Assembly: GCF_900109135.1 (NCBI RefSeq)
Contig: NZ_FNYT01000033.1
Coordinates: 1 to 33,439 of the forward strand
DNA length: 33,439 nt
Source of the DNA: Trichococcus ilyis
GTDB taxonomy: Bacteria; Bacillota; Bacilli; Lactobacillales; Aerococcaceae
Direction of reading: 5' to 3'
The notes under the pieces are model-generated. The model saw nothing but the letters and a program-made list of their open reading frames with translations. It had not been told where the DNA came from and made no database searches. Positions within the stretch are counted from its first letter, which is position 1; every line of letters begins with the position of its first letter. Positions 16,008 through 24,626 of this stretch are shown one piece after another. The position numbers were made by a program, and so were the translations under genes.

Positions 16008-16814
16008 CTATTCTCCAATCTTTGGCAGCAAGTCTCCTGTGTCACTCAGATTATATTCCGTCAGGGCGAAACTGGTGCTTAAAGTGTAGGTCTCCCCAGT
16101 AGGAGGCACGACAGTGGATTCGTAGTGGACAGCCGTCAGGAAATCTGCCTCGTTGATTTCACAGGTGATCGTGATGTCTTCGTAGTCGGTCTCCTCTATT
16201 TCCTGGAGCTTGGTTTCTAGCTCTTCGATGACCAGCGTTTCTTCGTTATTCTGCTCCATTTCGTCGATGTTCTGCTGGAGTTCGTTCACGTTTCTGGCTT
16301 TTATCCTTTTGGCATATGCATCGCTCATGGTGAGTGTATATTCCGTGCTGCCGCCTTTATCCTCAACCTTGCTCTCCGCAATCTCCGCTTCCACTATGTC
16401 ATTCTCAAAGAGAGTGCGCAAAAGGTCTTGCAAACTCAATTCAGTTGAAGAAATCTCAACCCATTGCGTTTCCGTTTGCCCGGGCACTCTGATTTTCTGA
16501 TACTGTTTTCCGCCGATTTGAGCCGTTTCCGTGGTTGTCTCTTCAGCGAAGACAGTCTCCTGATACCACTCATAATCAGACTCCGCGGCTTTCACGAAAG
16601 CCCCTTCCGAGCTTTGGTCAAGTGGCTCAGCAGCCCCCTTCATGGAGAACGTCGTCTCAAACCGGGCATTGTCCAGTTCCGCATTCTTCTGAGCAGCATT
16701 CCCGATTGAATCCACGATAATCGAGGTCGAAGTGGAGCCTCCGCACCCGCTCAATACAAGCATTGAAAATAAAGTTAGTGTTGTTACTATTGTCTTTTTC
16801 ATTTTTTGCGCCAA
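16008..16814 (-). CDS. Lipoprotein of unknown function
   Basis: The N-terminus MKKTIVTTLTLFSMLVLSGCGG is a type II signal peptide with lipobox LSGC, so the protein is attached to the outer face of the membrane. The start is uncertain: a TTG at 16814 is five bases after GGAGG and is chosen here (268 aa); the ATG at 16802 is 17 bases from that site. The mature part is acidic and beta-rich (ARFETTFSMKG, YEWYQETVFAE, QWVEISSTELSLQDLLRTLF, FLTAVHYESTVVPPTGETYTLSTSFALTEYN is its closing part in sections). The alternating pattern of strand and helix resembles LppX/LprG-like or DUF6612-type lipoproteins, but I do not recognise the family with certainty. A Glu-rich helical insert of about 40 residues lies in the middle. 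Confidence 0.75.
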   Translation of the reverse strand: MAQKMKKTIVTTLTLFSMLVLSGCGGSTSTSIIVDSIGNAAQKNAELDNARFETTFSMKGAAEPLDQSSEGAFVKAAESDYEWYQETVFAEETTTETAQIGGKQYQKIRVPGQTETQWVEISSTELSLQDLLRTLFENDIVEAEIAESKVEDKGGSTEYTLTMSDAYAKRIKARNVNELQQNIDEMEQNNEETLVIEELETKLQEIEETDYEDITITCEINEADFLTAVHYESTVVPPTGETYTLSTSFALTEYNLSDTGDLLPKIGE

Positions 16815-16826
16815 GGAGTCCTCCAC

Positions 16827-17259
16827 CTATAAACAAAAATCAGATAGAGATAAATTGCCGTCCACTTGAAAAACGGACTCCCGCTCCTTGCCTGCCTCCT
16901 TTTCCTTGTATTTTGCCTTTACCGAAATAGCAGCAGTGCAATTGATTAAGTGAAATTAGCTGAAACAAATGGGTGACCGTCACTGCAAAAATCCGATGCT
17001 GCTCATTATTTGTTCACTTATTTAGTATAACCCTGTTACAGCAATAATAGAAAATATGTTAACAATACGGAACAATAATTAGGATGGTGCTGCAATCGAT
17101 CCGCGCTTGTCTCAAGAAAATGGCCGTATACTGTACGATTTTTTCGCGAGTATACGACTATTCATCGTAAGTAGCATTAATTCTGTGCTGTTTTTTTATC
17201 CTTGAGGCCATTTTTCTGCTATTATATTCCTATGACAACTTAATGGAGGAAAATCAATC
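16827..17259. other. Intergenic region between lipoprotein gene and fabV
   Basis: 433 bp with no gene. It carries divergent signals: a TATACT -10-like element on the minus strand near 17020-17030 for the lipoprotein gene, and for fabV the inverted repeat described separately, then TTGAGG (17202-17207) with TATATT/TATTCC downstream at imperfect spacing. Confidence 0.35.
17125..17156. promoter_or_regulatory. Inverted repeat upstream of fabV
   Basis: CGTATAC (17125-17131) and GTATACG (17150-17156) are perfect inverted repeats with 18 nt between them, about 105 nt before the fabV start. The position suits an operator for a dimeric regulator; it does not match the FabT or FapR consensus I know. 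Confidence 0.35.
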
Positions 17260-18456
17260 ATGTTGGAATTCAAACAGAATATTCGGGGTAATGTGGCCCT
17301 AGGCGTAAACCCGATTGGATGCAAGCAGGAAGTACTGAATCAGATCGCATATGTGAAAAATAAAGGCACGTATCAAGGACCGAAAAAGGTATTGATCATC
17401 GGGGCGTCATCAAGCTACGGTTTGGCCAGCCGGATCAGCCTGGCTTTCGGTGCCGGAGCGGATACGATCGGCGTCTCATTCGAAAAGGGGCCGAAAAACG
17501 AACGGAATCTCGGCACAGCCGGTTGGTACAACAACATCGCTTTCCGTGAGGCAGCTGAAAAAGAAGGCCTGATAGCCAAAAACTTTGTGCAGGATGCCTT
17601 CAGCCATGAAAGCAAGCAAGATGTCATCGCGTACATCAAGAGCGAATTCGGGGGCAAAATCGACCTAGTCGTTTATAGTCTGGCAAGCGGCAGACGGACG
17701 GATCCTGATACCGGAGAGGTATACTCTTCCGCAATCAAAGCCCTTGGGGAGCCTGTAGTCGGCCCGAACATCAATATGCAAAATGAGGCTTTCTACACCG
17801 AAACGCTGGAACCCGCAAACGAACAAGAAATCGCCGGTACGGTCAAAGTCATGGGTGGAGAAGACTGGCAATTATGGATGGAAGCATTGAAGGAAGCCGA
17901 TGTGCTGGCTGACGGCGTGCTGACGACCAACTATTCTTATTTGGGAACAGAATTGAACCGTCCGTATTACGGTGGCGGTACCCTTGGACTTGCCAAAGCG
18001 GACTGCGATGAAAAGGCTGAGACCATCAACGAATTGTTGGCTGACATCAACGGCAAAGCCCAAATCGTTGTGGCTACTGCCGTTACCACCAAAGCCAGCT
18101 CGGTGATCCCGTTCTTCCCTGTCTATTGCATCGCGCTTTACAAAGTGATGACGGAAAAAGGCACCCACGAAACACCGATCATGCACATCGACCGCATTTA
18201 CCGCGATATGGTTTATGGCGAAAAAGCCGAGTATGATGAAGTTGGCCGCCTGAGACCGGATAACTGGGAATTGGACAGCGACACGCAAGCCAAAACGAAG
18301 GCACTTATCCAACAGTTGAACGAAGAAAACTTCAAATCCGACCTGACGGCTTATGACATCCTTTACAAGGAATTCTCAAACCTAAGCGGCTTTATGGTCG
18401 ATGGTTATGTCGAGCAAGACGTGACTATTGAAGAATTGAAAGCATTGGAATTTTAA
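17260..18456 (+). CDS. fabV: Enoyl-ACP / trans-2-enoyl-CoA reductase FabV
   Basis: 398 aa, the usual length of FabV/TER, with ATG at 17260 after a clear GGAGG. The NADH-binding loop is IGASSSYGLASRISLAFG (about 48-65). The diagnostic Y-x8-K catalytic pair is Tyr237 and Lys246 (NRPYYGGGTLGLAKAD), rather than the Y-x6-K of FabI. Other family landmarks are VYSLASGRRTDPDTG, PVVGPNINMQNEAFY and the C-terminal SGFMVDGYVEQDV. It reduces the double bond of enoyl-ACP (or short enoyl-CoA) with NADH, the last step of each elongation cycle in the cytoplasm. FabV enzymes resist triclosan. The gene is monocistronic, with its own terminator. A TER-like role in fermentation instead of fatty acid synthesis cannot be separated by sequence alone. 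Confidence 0.92.
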   Translation: MLEFKQNIRGNVALGVNPIGCKQEVLNQIAYVKNKGTYQGPKKVLIIGASSSYGLASRISLAFGAGADTIGVSFEKGPKNERNLGTAGWYNNIAFREAAEKEGLIAKNFVQDAFSHESKQDVIAYIKSEFGGKIDLVVYSLASGRRTDPDTGEVYSSAIKALGEPVVGPNINMQNEAFYTETLEPANEQEIAGTVKVMGGEDWQLWMEALKEADVLADGVLTTNYSYLGTELNRPYYGGGTLGLAKADCDEKAETINELLADINGKAQIVVATAVTTKASSVIPFFPVYCIALYKVMTEKGTHETPIMHIDRIYRDMVYGEKAEYDEVGRLRPDNWELDSDTQAKTKALIQQLNEENFKSDLTAYDILYKEFSNLSGFMVDGYVEQDVTIEELKALEF

Positions 18457-18501
18457 GCTGTTTAGACCGCATCAACCCAATCTTTATCCGAAACATTGAA
18501 T

Positions 18502-18537
18502 GAAAAGTCTTGGCTCTTTGAGTCAGGACTTTTCTGC
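18502..18537 (+). terminator. Terminator after fabV
   Basis: A near-perfect hairpin GAAAAGTC...GACTTTTC (18502-18534) with inner CTC/GAG pairing lies about 45 nt after the fabV stop and is followed by a short T-rich stretch. Confidence 0.7.
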
Positions 18538-18597
18538 TTCTACGGATAGCGACATACGTACTCTTCTTACTTTAATCCATCATCTAACGTCTATATA

Positions 18598-18626
18598 TTG
18601 GGCAAGAATCAAAATAGTGTTATAAT
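18598..18626 (+). promoter_or_regulatory. Promoter of the AIM24-family gene
   Basis: TTGGGC (18598-18603) and a perfect TATAAT (18621-18626) are 17 nt apart. The leader to the ATG at 18712 is about 80 nt. Confidence 0.7.
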
Positions 18627-18711
18627 AATACACATCCATCAAGCAAAATTGAATAAGATTCATTGTCCAGAAACAGCTATTGCTTTTATAAAAGAAAGAA
18701 GGAAAACAAGT

Positions 18712-19473
18712 ATGTTCAGAATAAAAAACTTCGAAGATAACAACGACGTGAAGATTGTGGAAGAGCTGGGTGCTTTTAAGGTTGTCGAATATCAAAAAGA
18801 TTTGAGTGTCGATCATCTGACGGCCCAAGCCGCGTACTACGCTTCTGAAATGAATGTCAGAAGGAGACAGCTGGTATGCGATGTCAGTCTTTCCGACATT
18901 ACTATTCAGTCTGGAGCAATGCAGTGGATGGTGGGTGATGTCAGTGCCACAACCGGAATTAAAGGAGTAGGCGATTTAATTGGAAAAGCTTTTCGAGGAA
19001 AGGTCACAAATGAATCTGCAATCAAGCCTGAGTATACCGGAACCGGAAAACTGGTATTAGAACCAACCTACAAGCATATTTTGCTTATTGATGTCGATGA
19101 CTGGAATGGCTCAATCGTGATTGAAGATGGGTTGTTTTTGGCCTGTGATTCAGAATTGAACCACAAAGCCGTTATGAAATCTAACCTTTCTTCTATCGCG
19201 ATGGGCGGAGAAGGTCTTTTCAACCTGGGGCTTTCCGGCGGGGGAATTGTTGCGCTGGAATCCTATGTGCCGAGGGAAGAACTGATAGAAATAGAGTTGG
19301 AGAATGATGAATTGAAGATTGACGGGAACATGGCGATCGCTTGGTCCGGCAGCCTGGAATTTTCAGTAACACGATCAGGCAAGACACTTGTGGGTTCAGC
19401 CGCATCCGGCGAAGGTTTAGTCAACGTCTATCGCGGAACAGGAAAAGTTTTGATGGCGCCCGTTCTTCGCTAA
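18712..19473 (+). CDS. AIM24 family protein (TRAP-like fold)
   Basis: 253 aa from the ATG at 18712 with AAGGA nine bases upstream; a longer in-frame ORF begins inside the promoter. The body is almost all beta-strand with the landmarks of AIM24 (PF01987): an early GAFKVVEYQKDLSVDHLTAQ, then GMxWMVGD-like AMQWMVGDVSATTGIKG, YTGTGKLVLEP, IVIEDGLFLACDSEL, the glycine-rich GEGLFNLGLSGGGIVALES, and GNMAIAWSGSLEFSV near the end. In yeast the homologue supports mitochondrial inner membrane organisation; bacterial members are soluble and of unknown function. It is a single-gene unit. Family assignment is good; function is open. Confidence 0.8.
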   Translation: MFRIKNFEDNNDVKIVEELGAFKVVEYQKDLSVDHLTAQAAYYASEMNVRRRQLVCDVSLSDITIQSGAMQWMVGDVSATTGIKGVGDLIGKAFRGKVTNESAIKPEYTGTGKLVLEPTYKHILLIDVDDWNGSIVIEDGLFLACDSELNHKAVMKSNLSSIAMGGEGLFNLGLSGGGIVALESYVPREELIEIELENDELKIDGNMAIAWSGSLEFSVTRSGKTLVGSAASGEGLVNVYRGTGKVLMAPVLR

Positions 19474-19618
19474 GTCTTACTGCAATATGGTTGTCAACAC
19501 CGATTCGCTCAAGAATCCAGCAATACTTGAGTCCATTCAAGGAGGTGCCTCATAATTCAATGGGACCTTTCCGGTTTATTGGTATGGATGATTGGTCCTG
19601 GGATTAAATTCGAAGCAA

Positions 19619-19756
19619 AATAACCCGCCAAAATGGTTTTGGCGGGTTATTTCTTGTTGTCTCTGGGCGTTTTTCCCCGCCAAATCGCTGTTGGCGGGGA
19701 ATCTCATGTTATCCGTGGACATTTTTCCCCGCCAAATGAGTTTTGGCGGGTTATTT
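19619..19756. repeat. Three tandem palindromic hairpins with a 52-nt period
   Basis: Three units each carry CCCGCCAAA-N6-TTGGCGGG, beginning at 19624, 19676 and 19728, exactly 52 nt apart. Unit 1 is a 15-bp perfect stem with a 3-nt loop (19619-19651), unit 2 an 11-bp stem (19673-19701) and unit 3 a 9-bp stem (19728-19750). The stretches between them are themselves similar (TGTT...TTTTTC), so this is a diverged tandem duplication. The flanking T and A runs would let some units act as terminators. Confidence 0.75.
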
Positions 19757-19773
19757 CTTGACCTAAGAAGAGA

Positions 19774-19826
19774 GGCTTTCTCAAATCCAGAATATACTAC
19801 TCTGCTTAAGAAAGCCCCTTTTTCTT
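19774..19826. terminator. Hairpin terminator next to the MIP18-family gene
   Basis: GGCTTTCT (19774-19781) pairs with AGAAAGCC (19809-19816). On the plus strand CCTTTTTCTT follows, a good intrinsic terminator. On the minus strand the hairpin begins 8-9 nt after the stop of the MIP18-family gene and could also end the ilvD operon, though its T tract there is poor. Confidence 0.6.
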
Positions 19827-20169
19827 ATCTGCCGGGATTGATCCCCAGCGAAATGCGTCCGTAGCGGGTGATGCGATCCAACACCCAAGCGGGACTCCAT
19901 ACAATCTTAATTTTTAACTCATTGACGAAATCCAGTGGCTCAAGCTGTTCATGGACTCCCTTCAAAATGTGCTCCGAACAAGAGCAGCCGGCGCCTGTGA
20001 AGGTTAATCGGACATTGCAAAGCCCGGCATCATCCAGGTCGATGCCGTAAATCAAGCCAAGATTGACGATATCGAGGCCGATTTCCGTATCCATGACGTT
20101 CATCAATTTTTCTTCCAGTTCTTCCTTGTGCTGGCCCGCTTGACCAGTGTATGCGATGCCTTGTTCCAA
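19825..20169 (-). CDS. MIP18/SufT-like (DUF59) iron-sulfur cluster assembly protein
   Basis: 114 aa when started at the TTG at 20169, which has GGAGG ten bases upstream; no ATG serves as well, as the first in-frame ATG (MNVMDTEIG) would cut into the domain. The core KLMNVMDTEIGLDIVNLGLIYGIDLDDAG is the classic start of MIP18/PaaD/SufT domains, followed by NVRLTFTGAGCSCSEHILKGV with two cysteines at the place of the family's conserved cysteine, and IKIVWSPAW near the end. Such proteins help insert Fe-S clusters into target enzymes in the cytoplasm. It starts 16 nt after the ilvD stop on the same strand, so it is an operon partner of a Fe-S dehydratase, its likely client. Confidence 0.8.
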   Translation of the reverse strand: MEQGIAYTGQAGQHKEELEEKLMNVMDTEIGLDIVNLGLIYGIDLDDAGLCNVRLTFTGAGCSCSEHILKGVHEQLEPLDFVNELKIKIVWSPAWVLDRITRYGRISLGINPGR

Positions 20170-20185
20170 TATGCAGCAGCCTCCT

Positions 20186-21898
20186 CTATTTTTCCTCGAA
20201 CGGGTTGCGGTTGAAGAAGTCGGTGACGGCGCCTTTCGATGCGGAGGACACGATATGGGCGTATTTGCCCAGGACACCACGTGTTTTCAAAGGCGGCAGC
20301 ACCAGTTTTTCGCGTCGCTTGGCCAACTCTTCATCGGAGACGTTCATCGTCAACTCACGCGTATCCTGGTCGATGATGATCGTGTCATTCGTTTCCAGCA
20401 AAGCGATCGGACCGCCGTCTTGTGCCTCCGGTGCGATATGCCCGACCACAAACCCATGGGATCCGCCTGAGAAACGGCCGTCCGTGATCAGACACACTTT
20501 GATGCCTTTACCCGAGATGATGCTCGATAAGGAGAGCATTTCCGGCATGCCCGGCCCACCTTTCGGCCCGACAAAGCGCACGACCACAACGTCCCCGTCA
20601 ACAATCTCTCCGTTCAGCGTCGCTTCGATCGCCGCTTCTTCGGTATTGAAAACCTTCGCCGGCCCTTCATGGTGACGCTGCTTCAGTCCGGAAACTTTGA
20701 CGACAGCGCCATCTGGGGCAAGATTGCCTTTCAGGACGATCAGCGGGCCATCTTTGCGCTTGGGATTCTCAAGCGTCATGATCACGTCCTGGCCTTCCGT
20801 CAAAGGTGCCACATGCTCCAGATTTTCCGCCAATGTCTTTCCGGTCACGGTCAAACAGTCGCCATGCAGCAAGCCGTTATCCAGCAAGTATTTCTGGACG
20901 GCGGGCACCCCGCCGACATTGTAGAGATCCTGGAAGACATATTTCCCGGAAGGCTTCAGATCGGCCAGATGCGGCACCCGTTTTTGGATCTCATTGAAGT
21001 CCTCAATCGCAAAGTCCACCTCGGCGGCATGGGCGATCGCCAATATGTGCAGGATGGCGTTCGTCGATCCGCCCAATGCCATCGTGATCACAACGGCATT
21101 CTCCAGCGATTTGCGCGTGATGATGTCGCGCGGACGGATATTTTTTTCGATCAGCCCGATGATGGCTTCGCCGGCTTCGAACACATCCTTCAATTTATCG
21201 CCGGTTGTCGCAGGGTTCGACGAGGATCCCGGCAAGCTCAGCCCCATCGTTTCGATCGCCGATGCCATCGTGTTGGCCGTATACATCCCGCCGCAAGCAC
21301 CTGGTCCGGGACAGGCGTTGCATTCGACCGCCCGCACTTCTTCTTCCGTCATTTCGCCGTTGTTCCACTTTCCGATGGCCTCAAAAACGGACACAAGGTC
21401 GATGTCGTTGCCATTCTCGTCCTGGCCCGGCGCAATCGTGCCCCCGTAAACAAATATGGAAGGAATGTTCGCATTTGCCATCGCAATGACCGAGCCCGGC
21501 ATGTTCTTGTCGCAACCGCCGATGCTGATGAATGCGTCCAGATTCTGGCCGCCGACCGCAACTTCGATCGAATCCGCAATCAAGTCGCGCGAAGGCAACG
21601 AATAGCTCATTCCTGGTGTACCCATGGCGATGCCGTCCGAAACGGTCACTGTCGCAAACTGGATCGGCCAACCGCGTTGCTTCTTGATGCCGTCTTTTGC
21701 GATCGCACTCAAGTCCCTCAAGTGGATGTTGCAGGGCGTATTCTCAGCCCAAGTACTGATTACTCCGACCATGGGCTTTTTGAAATCTTCATCATGCATG
21801 CCTGTCGCGCGCAGCATCGCACGATTCGGCGACTTCACGATCCCATCGTAAACGAAGCTGTTGATGCGTAGATCTTTTTTGTTTTTCGCGTTATCCAT
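20186..21898 (-). CDS. ilvD: Dihydroxy-acid dehydratase
   Basis: 570 aa from the ATG at 21898, nine bases after GGAGG; the TTG at 21904 is too close to that site. It is full length for IlvD/Edd-family dehydratases. The three cluster cysteines are visible: Cys56 in AENTPCN, Cys129 in GGCDKNMPG and Cys202 in [12 protein letters not shown]. Also present are the conserved [10 protein letters not shown] and the C-terminal [21 protein letters not shown] with the catalytic serine region. The enzyme removes water from 2,3-dihydroxy-3-methyl acids in valine, leucine and isoleucine synthesis. No other ilv genes are nearby, so this is a detached ilvD with an Fe-S assembly partner behind it. Confidence 0.95.
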   Translation of the reverse strand: MDNAKNKKDLRINSFVYDGIVKSPNRAMLRATGMHDEDFKKPMVGVISTWAENTPCNIHLRDLSAIAKDGIKKQRGWPIQFATVTVSDGIAMGTPGMSYSLPSRDLIADSIEVAVGGQNLDAFISIGGCDKNMPGSVIAMANANIPSIFVYGGTIAPGQDENGNDIDLVSVFEAIGKWNNGEMTEEEVRAVECNACPGPGACGGMYTANTMASAIETMGLSLPGSSSNPATTGDKLKDVFEAGEAIIGLIEKNIRPRDIITRKSLENAVVITMALGGSTNAILHILAIAHAAEVDFAIEDFNEIQKRVPHLADLKPSGKYVFQDLYNVGGVPAVQKYLLDNGLLHGDCLTVTGKTLAENLEHVAPLTEGQDVIMTLENPKRKDGPLIVLKGNLAPDGAVVKVSGLKQRHHEGPAKVFNTEEAAIEATLNGEIVDGDVVVVRFVGPKGGPGMPEMLSLSSIISGKGIKVCLITDGRFSGGSHGFVVGHIAPEAQDGGPIALLETNDTIIIDQDTRELTMNVSDEELAKRREKLVLPPLKTRGVLGKYAHIVSSASKGAVTDFFNRNPFEEK

Positions 21899-22030
21899 TC
21901 CCAAATCCCTCCCGTAGTGTCATGCACAAACGATACTTGCCATTAATCGAATTTTAACATTTCCGCTTACAAAAAACTATCGGGAGACACCCTCGGCGAT
22001 TATGGAATGAACGCGAGGGTTCGTGCGCGA

Positions 22031-22157
22031 TAAAAGGAGAGCGGGACAGAACGCGTTAAGCTCCGGACCACTGGAGCGAACAAGCGCAGAATGGCTGCAG
22101 GCCATTCGAGCATTGTTTGTGAAGTGGAGCCAGGGGCTGCGTCCTGTCCCGCTTTTA
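22031..22157. repeat. Branched, highly paired intergenic element
   Basis: A closing stem AGCGGGACAG (22040-22049) with CTGTCCCGCT (22144-22153) frames about 95 nt that fold further: GCTCC/GGAGC around 22061-22078, GAATGGC/GGCCATTC around 22090-22108, and GAGCC/GGCT around 22125-22138. The outer stem is flanked by AAAA and TTTTA. It looks like a multi-arm structured RNA or a non-autonomous palindromic repeat. No protein is encoded with confidence. No known riboswitch was recognised. Confidence 0.55.
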
Positions 22158-22177
22158 CGCACACTACGTTCGGATGC

Positions 22178-22206
22178 ACAAAAAGGCTGGGAGTTTAGTC
22201 CCAGCC
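22178..22206 (-). terminator. Terminator of the creatininase/GPH operon
   Basis: GGCTGGGA (22185-22192) and TCCCAGCC (22199-22206) form an 8-bp stem with a 6-nt loop. On the minus strand TTTTT follows. It lies 12 nt after the stop of the creatininase-like gene. Confidence 0.85.
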
Positions 22207-22218
22207 TCCTTTCTTAAT

Positions 22219-23073
22219 TTAAATGTTTTTGTGCCGATTGTAGGCAGCCGGCACGTGCGGGTATCGCTTGTAAACCTCTTCAAGATAGTCTTCTTGAATC
22301 GCCATTTCCTTAAGTAAAGTTGGAAAATCAATTGCATCGACCATCTTATTCAGCAGTATCAGCCCCTCTTCAGCCATGCGGTCCCGCGTTCCGATATCAG
22401 GTATGGCAGAAGTTGCCATATGGTCCGAATGTTCCTTAAAATAATAGCCTGTTGCTCCGGATTGGAAGGCTTGGGCACTCAGGTTGCCAAAAACCGATGG
22501 AGTCTGGGTAACGGGTTCTGCATAATCAGAGGTCAGCAATATATCATCCAAACGATTGCGTAACTTGTAAGCCCCAAGAATCATCTGATCCAAATGAAGC
22601 ATCACCTCTTTCGGATCTGAAAAGACGCCGGATTTCTGGGCTGTTATTACGCCGTCGATATACAGGATGGCTACCCCTGTTTCATCAAAGAAATCACGCA
22701 CAACCGGGTTGATTGAGATATGAGCTGGGCCGTGCAGACTGATGTAGATTTGCTTTTTGAAGCCTGAGCGCAGTAAGGCATGGGCCAGGCCTTGCAACAT
22801 ATCAGCACTTTCCCTGACGGTCAATTGGATGGTCCCCTTACCCGAGGCGGTTGCCCCAGAATAAATATAAGGCACATGCGGAAGAACGAGCGCGTTTGTC
22901 CTTTCCGCCATCAATAAGGCAATCCCCTCAGCCAAGATTGTTTCGCAATCCAAGGGTAGCCCACCGTGCAGTTCGGTTGGGCCAAAAGGCACGATGATGA
23001 CATCGTTCTCCTTTAAATAAGCCTCCACTTCATCATTAATCAAAACATTTAATAAGTGACTTCTTAATTTCAT
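22219..23073 (-). CDS. Creatininase-family amidohydrolase-like protein (divergent)
   Basis: 284 aa. The N-terminal VIIVPFGPTELHGGLPLDCETILAEGIA corresponds to the family's (V)PxGSxEQHGPHLPLxTD block: Glu34 and His36 are kept, but the usual Asp ligand is Glu44. The NGHGGN block is replaced by SLHGPAHIS, keeping His114 only. The late HAGExETS block appears as SDHMATSAIPD, without the usual Glu. Family enzymes are cytoplasmic metal-dependent hydrolases of cyclic amides (creatinine and related compounds), so the substrate here is probably different and metal binding changed. It ends a two-gene operon with a GPH-type symporter (12-nt gap), which suggests it acts on the imported compound. Confidence 0.7.
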   Translation of the reverse strand: MKLRSHLLNVLINDEVEAYLKENDVIIVPFGPTELHGGLPLDCETILAEGIALLMAERTNALVLPHVPYIYSGATASGKGTIQLTVRESADMLQGLAHALLRSGFKKQIYISLHGPAHISINPVVRDFFDETGVAILYIDGVITAQKSGVFSDPKEVMLHLDQMILGAYKLRNRLDDILLTSDYAEPVTQTPSVFGNLSAQAFQSGATGYYFKEHSDHMATSAIPDIGTRDRMAEEGLILLNKMVDAIDFPTLLKEMAIQEDYLEEVYKRYPHVPAAYNRHKNI

Positions 23074-23085
23074 AAGTATACCTCG

Positions 23086-24561
23086 CTATTTATCTTGTAG
23101 TTCATCCTGTTTCTTGGCGAATTCATCAAGTCTTGCTAGACGAGCTGAAGTCATCTCCTCACGTGTTTCATCAGTAATGTTCCAAATGAATTTGAATGAA
23201 GCCCATGATAGTAAGGCACAAACTGCTGGGCCAATAAGATTCAATAAAACTAACCCTTCAACAGTTTGAGCTGATTGTGCTTGGCCTGCTTGAGCGGCCT
23301 GCTGGCTATAACCAATCCAACCAATCATCAAGACAACAAGTGATTGCGCCAACATTTGTCCGACCCGTCTTGTCAGTGAGAAGTTACCATAGATTGAACC
23401 TTCTGAACGTTTTCCAGTAATGTATTCGTTGTAGTCAATAGATTCAGAAACAAGACCCCATTGAAGTTGAACAGACATCATCATGAAGGCAATCCCTAAG
23501 CTGGCACCAATCATGTAGAGGAATGGCGGCAAGTCGCCAATTAATTTCCAAACGTACAAACCAACAAAGATAACGATACTCAGCAATAAATAAGTACGGA
23601 TTACCTTAACAGTGGATCCGAATAAGGTCACCAAATACGGCGCCAGAAGCAATAGCACTACCGGCAAGCCCATACCGATCGCAGAAGCGTATGCCATCAA
23701 GCCCAGATTACCAAATACATCACCGTAAATATAAGGAAGCGTTGCATTGAACAAATTTTGACCGAAAACGATTACAATCGAGTGTAAGCAAAGTGACAAG
23801 AACGCTTTATTTTTAGCTAATGTAACAAAAATATCGGTTACTTTTGTCGGTTCTGCCTGTTCCTCTGCGGCAAGTTTTGCTGCAACATTACGTTCCTCAG
23901 TTCCCCAATAGTGGAAGAATATCAGCAAACCACCCAACACAGCTGCGAAGATACCTGAAACCATATAACCTGTTGTATTTTCACCTAAACGCGCAAGAAT
24001 CACCGGTATAGCCATTGAACCGATTAAACCACCAAGTGTTGATCCCATACCACGAGCCGAAGATAAGGTGGTTCTCTCTTTATCGTTTAAGGCCATAACC
24101 CCAAGAACTGATCCCATGGCAATGTTCATCATGGTGTAACCTAATTCGTAAATAATTTTTAATAGAAAAATAGCTGCTAAACGAATGGTACCTTCAAACA
24201 TTGATGGTACAGAGAAGAATGCAATAAGACCGATAACAATCAGAGGAATGGAACGCAACATCCAAGGGCGGAACTTATCTTTTTTGCCATGGGACTTAGA
24301 GAAAGACTTGTCCATAAAAGTACCCATCATAGGGTCATTGACCATATCCCAAATATTCCAAACGAGCAACAGTACAGATAGAGTTGCAAATGATACTCCC
24401 AATATGTTTGTAATATATCGGTTCATAAATGTTCCGATCAAGACAAGGGTAACAACCCCACCGGCATCTCCGGCACCATAACCCAATTTATGCTTCAGGG
24501 TTAGGCTACTTTTCATATCGTCTACTAAACTTTGCTGCTTAACAACTTTTTCTTCTGACAT
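23086..24561 (-). CDS. GPH-family (glycoside-pentoside-hexuronide:cation) symporter
   Basis: 491 aa with twelve predicted membrane segments, ATG at 24561 after AGAGGAAAA. The N-terminal KLGYGAGDAGG and the following WDMVNDPMMGTFMDKS (residues 71-86) with the KFRPWMLR loop are the standard marks of the GPH branch of the major facilitator superfamily. The central PxxEN-like GMGSTLGGLIG region and the QLQWGLVSESIDYNEYITGKR loop also fit. It would import a glycoside or uronide with a cation through the cytoplasmic membrane. It is the first gene of an operon with a creatininase-like protein and is divergent from a TetR-type regulator. The substrate cannot be read from sequence. Confidence 0.88.
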   Translation of the reverse strand: MSEEKVVKQQSLVDDMKSSLTLKHKLGYGAGDAGGVVTLVLIGTFMNRYITNILGVSFATLSVLLLVWNIWDMVNDPMMGTFMDKSFSKSHGKKDKFRPWMLRSIPLIVIGLIAFFSVPSMFEGTIRLAAIFLLKIIYELGYTMMNIAMGSVLGVMALNDKERTTLSSARGMGSTLGGLIGSMAIPVILARLGENTTGYMVSGIFAAVLGGLLIFFHYWGTEERNVAAKLAAEEQAEPTKVTDIFVTLAKNKAFLSLCLHSIVIVFGQNLFNATLPYIYGDVFGNLGLMAYASAIGMGLPVVLLLLAPYLVTLFGSTVKVIRTYLLLSIVIFVGLYVWKLIGDLPPFLYMIGASLGIAFMMMSVQLQWGLVSESIDYNEYITGKRSEGSIYGNFSLTRRVGQMLAQSLVVLMIGWIGYSQQAAQAGQAQSAQTVEGLVLLNLIGPAVCALLSWASFKFIWNITDETREEMTSARLARLDEFAKKQDELQDK

Positions 24562-24626
24562 AAAATTTTCCTCTTTTCTCTATAATAATAGGTGAACTAT
24601 TCCAGAACCGACACAGACAGGACCAT

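Noticed and set aside
19619-19756. Short CRISPR array
   Set aside because: The repeated part is a perfect palindrome with variable loop, the intervening stretches are similar to each other, there are only three units and no cas genes.
20669-21871. 400-aa open frame on the plus strand
   Set aside because: Exactly antisense to ilvD, which is a clear full-length enzyme; Arg/His/Asp-rich composition is typical of antisense frames.
22023-22217. Small open frames in the structured element
   Set aside because: Open frames occur on both strands only because the palindromic element lacks stops; no ribosome site.
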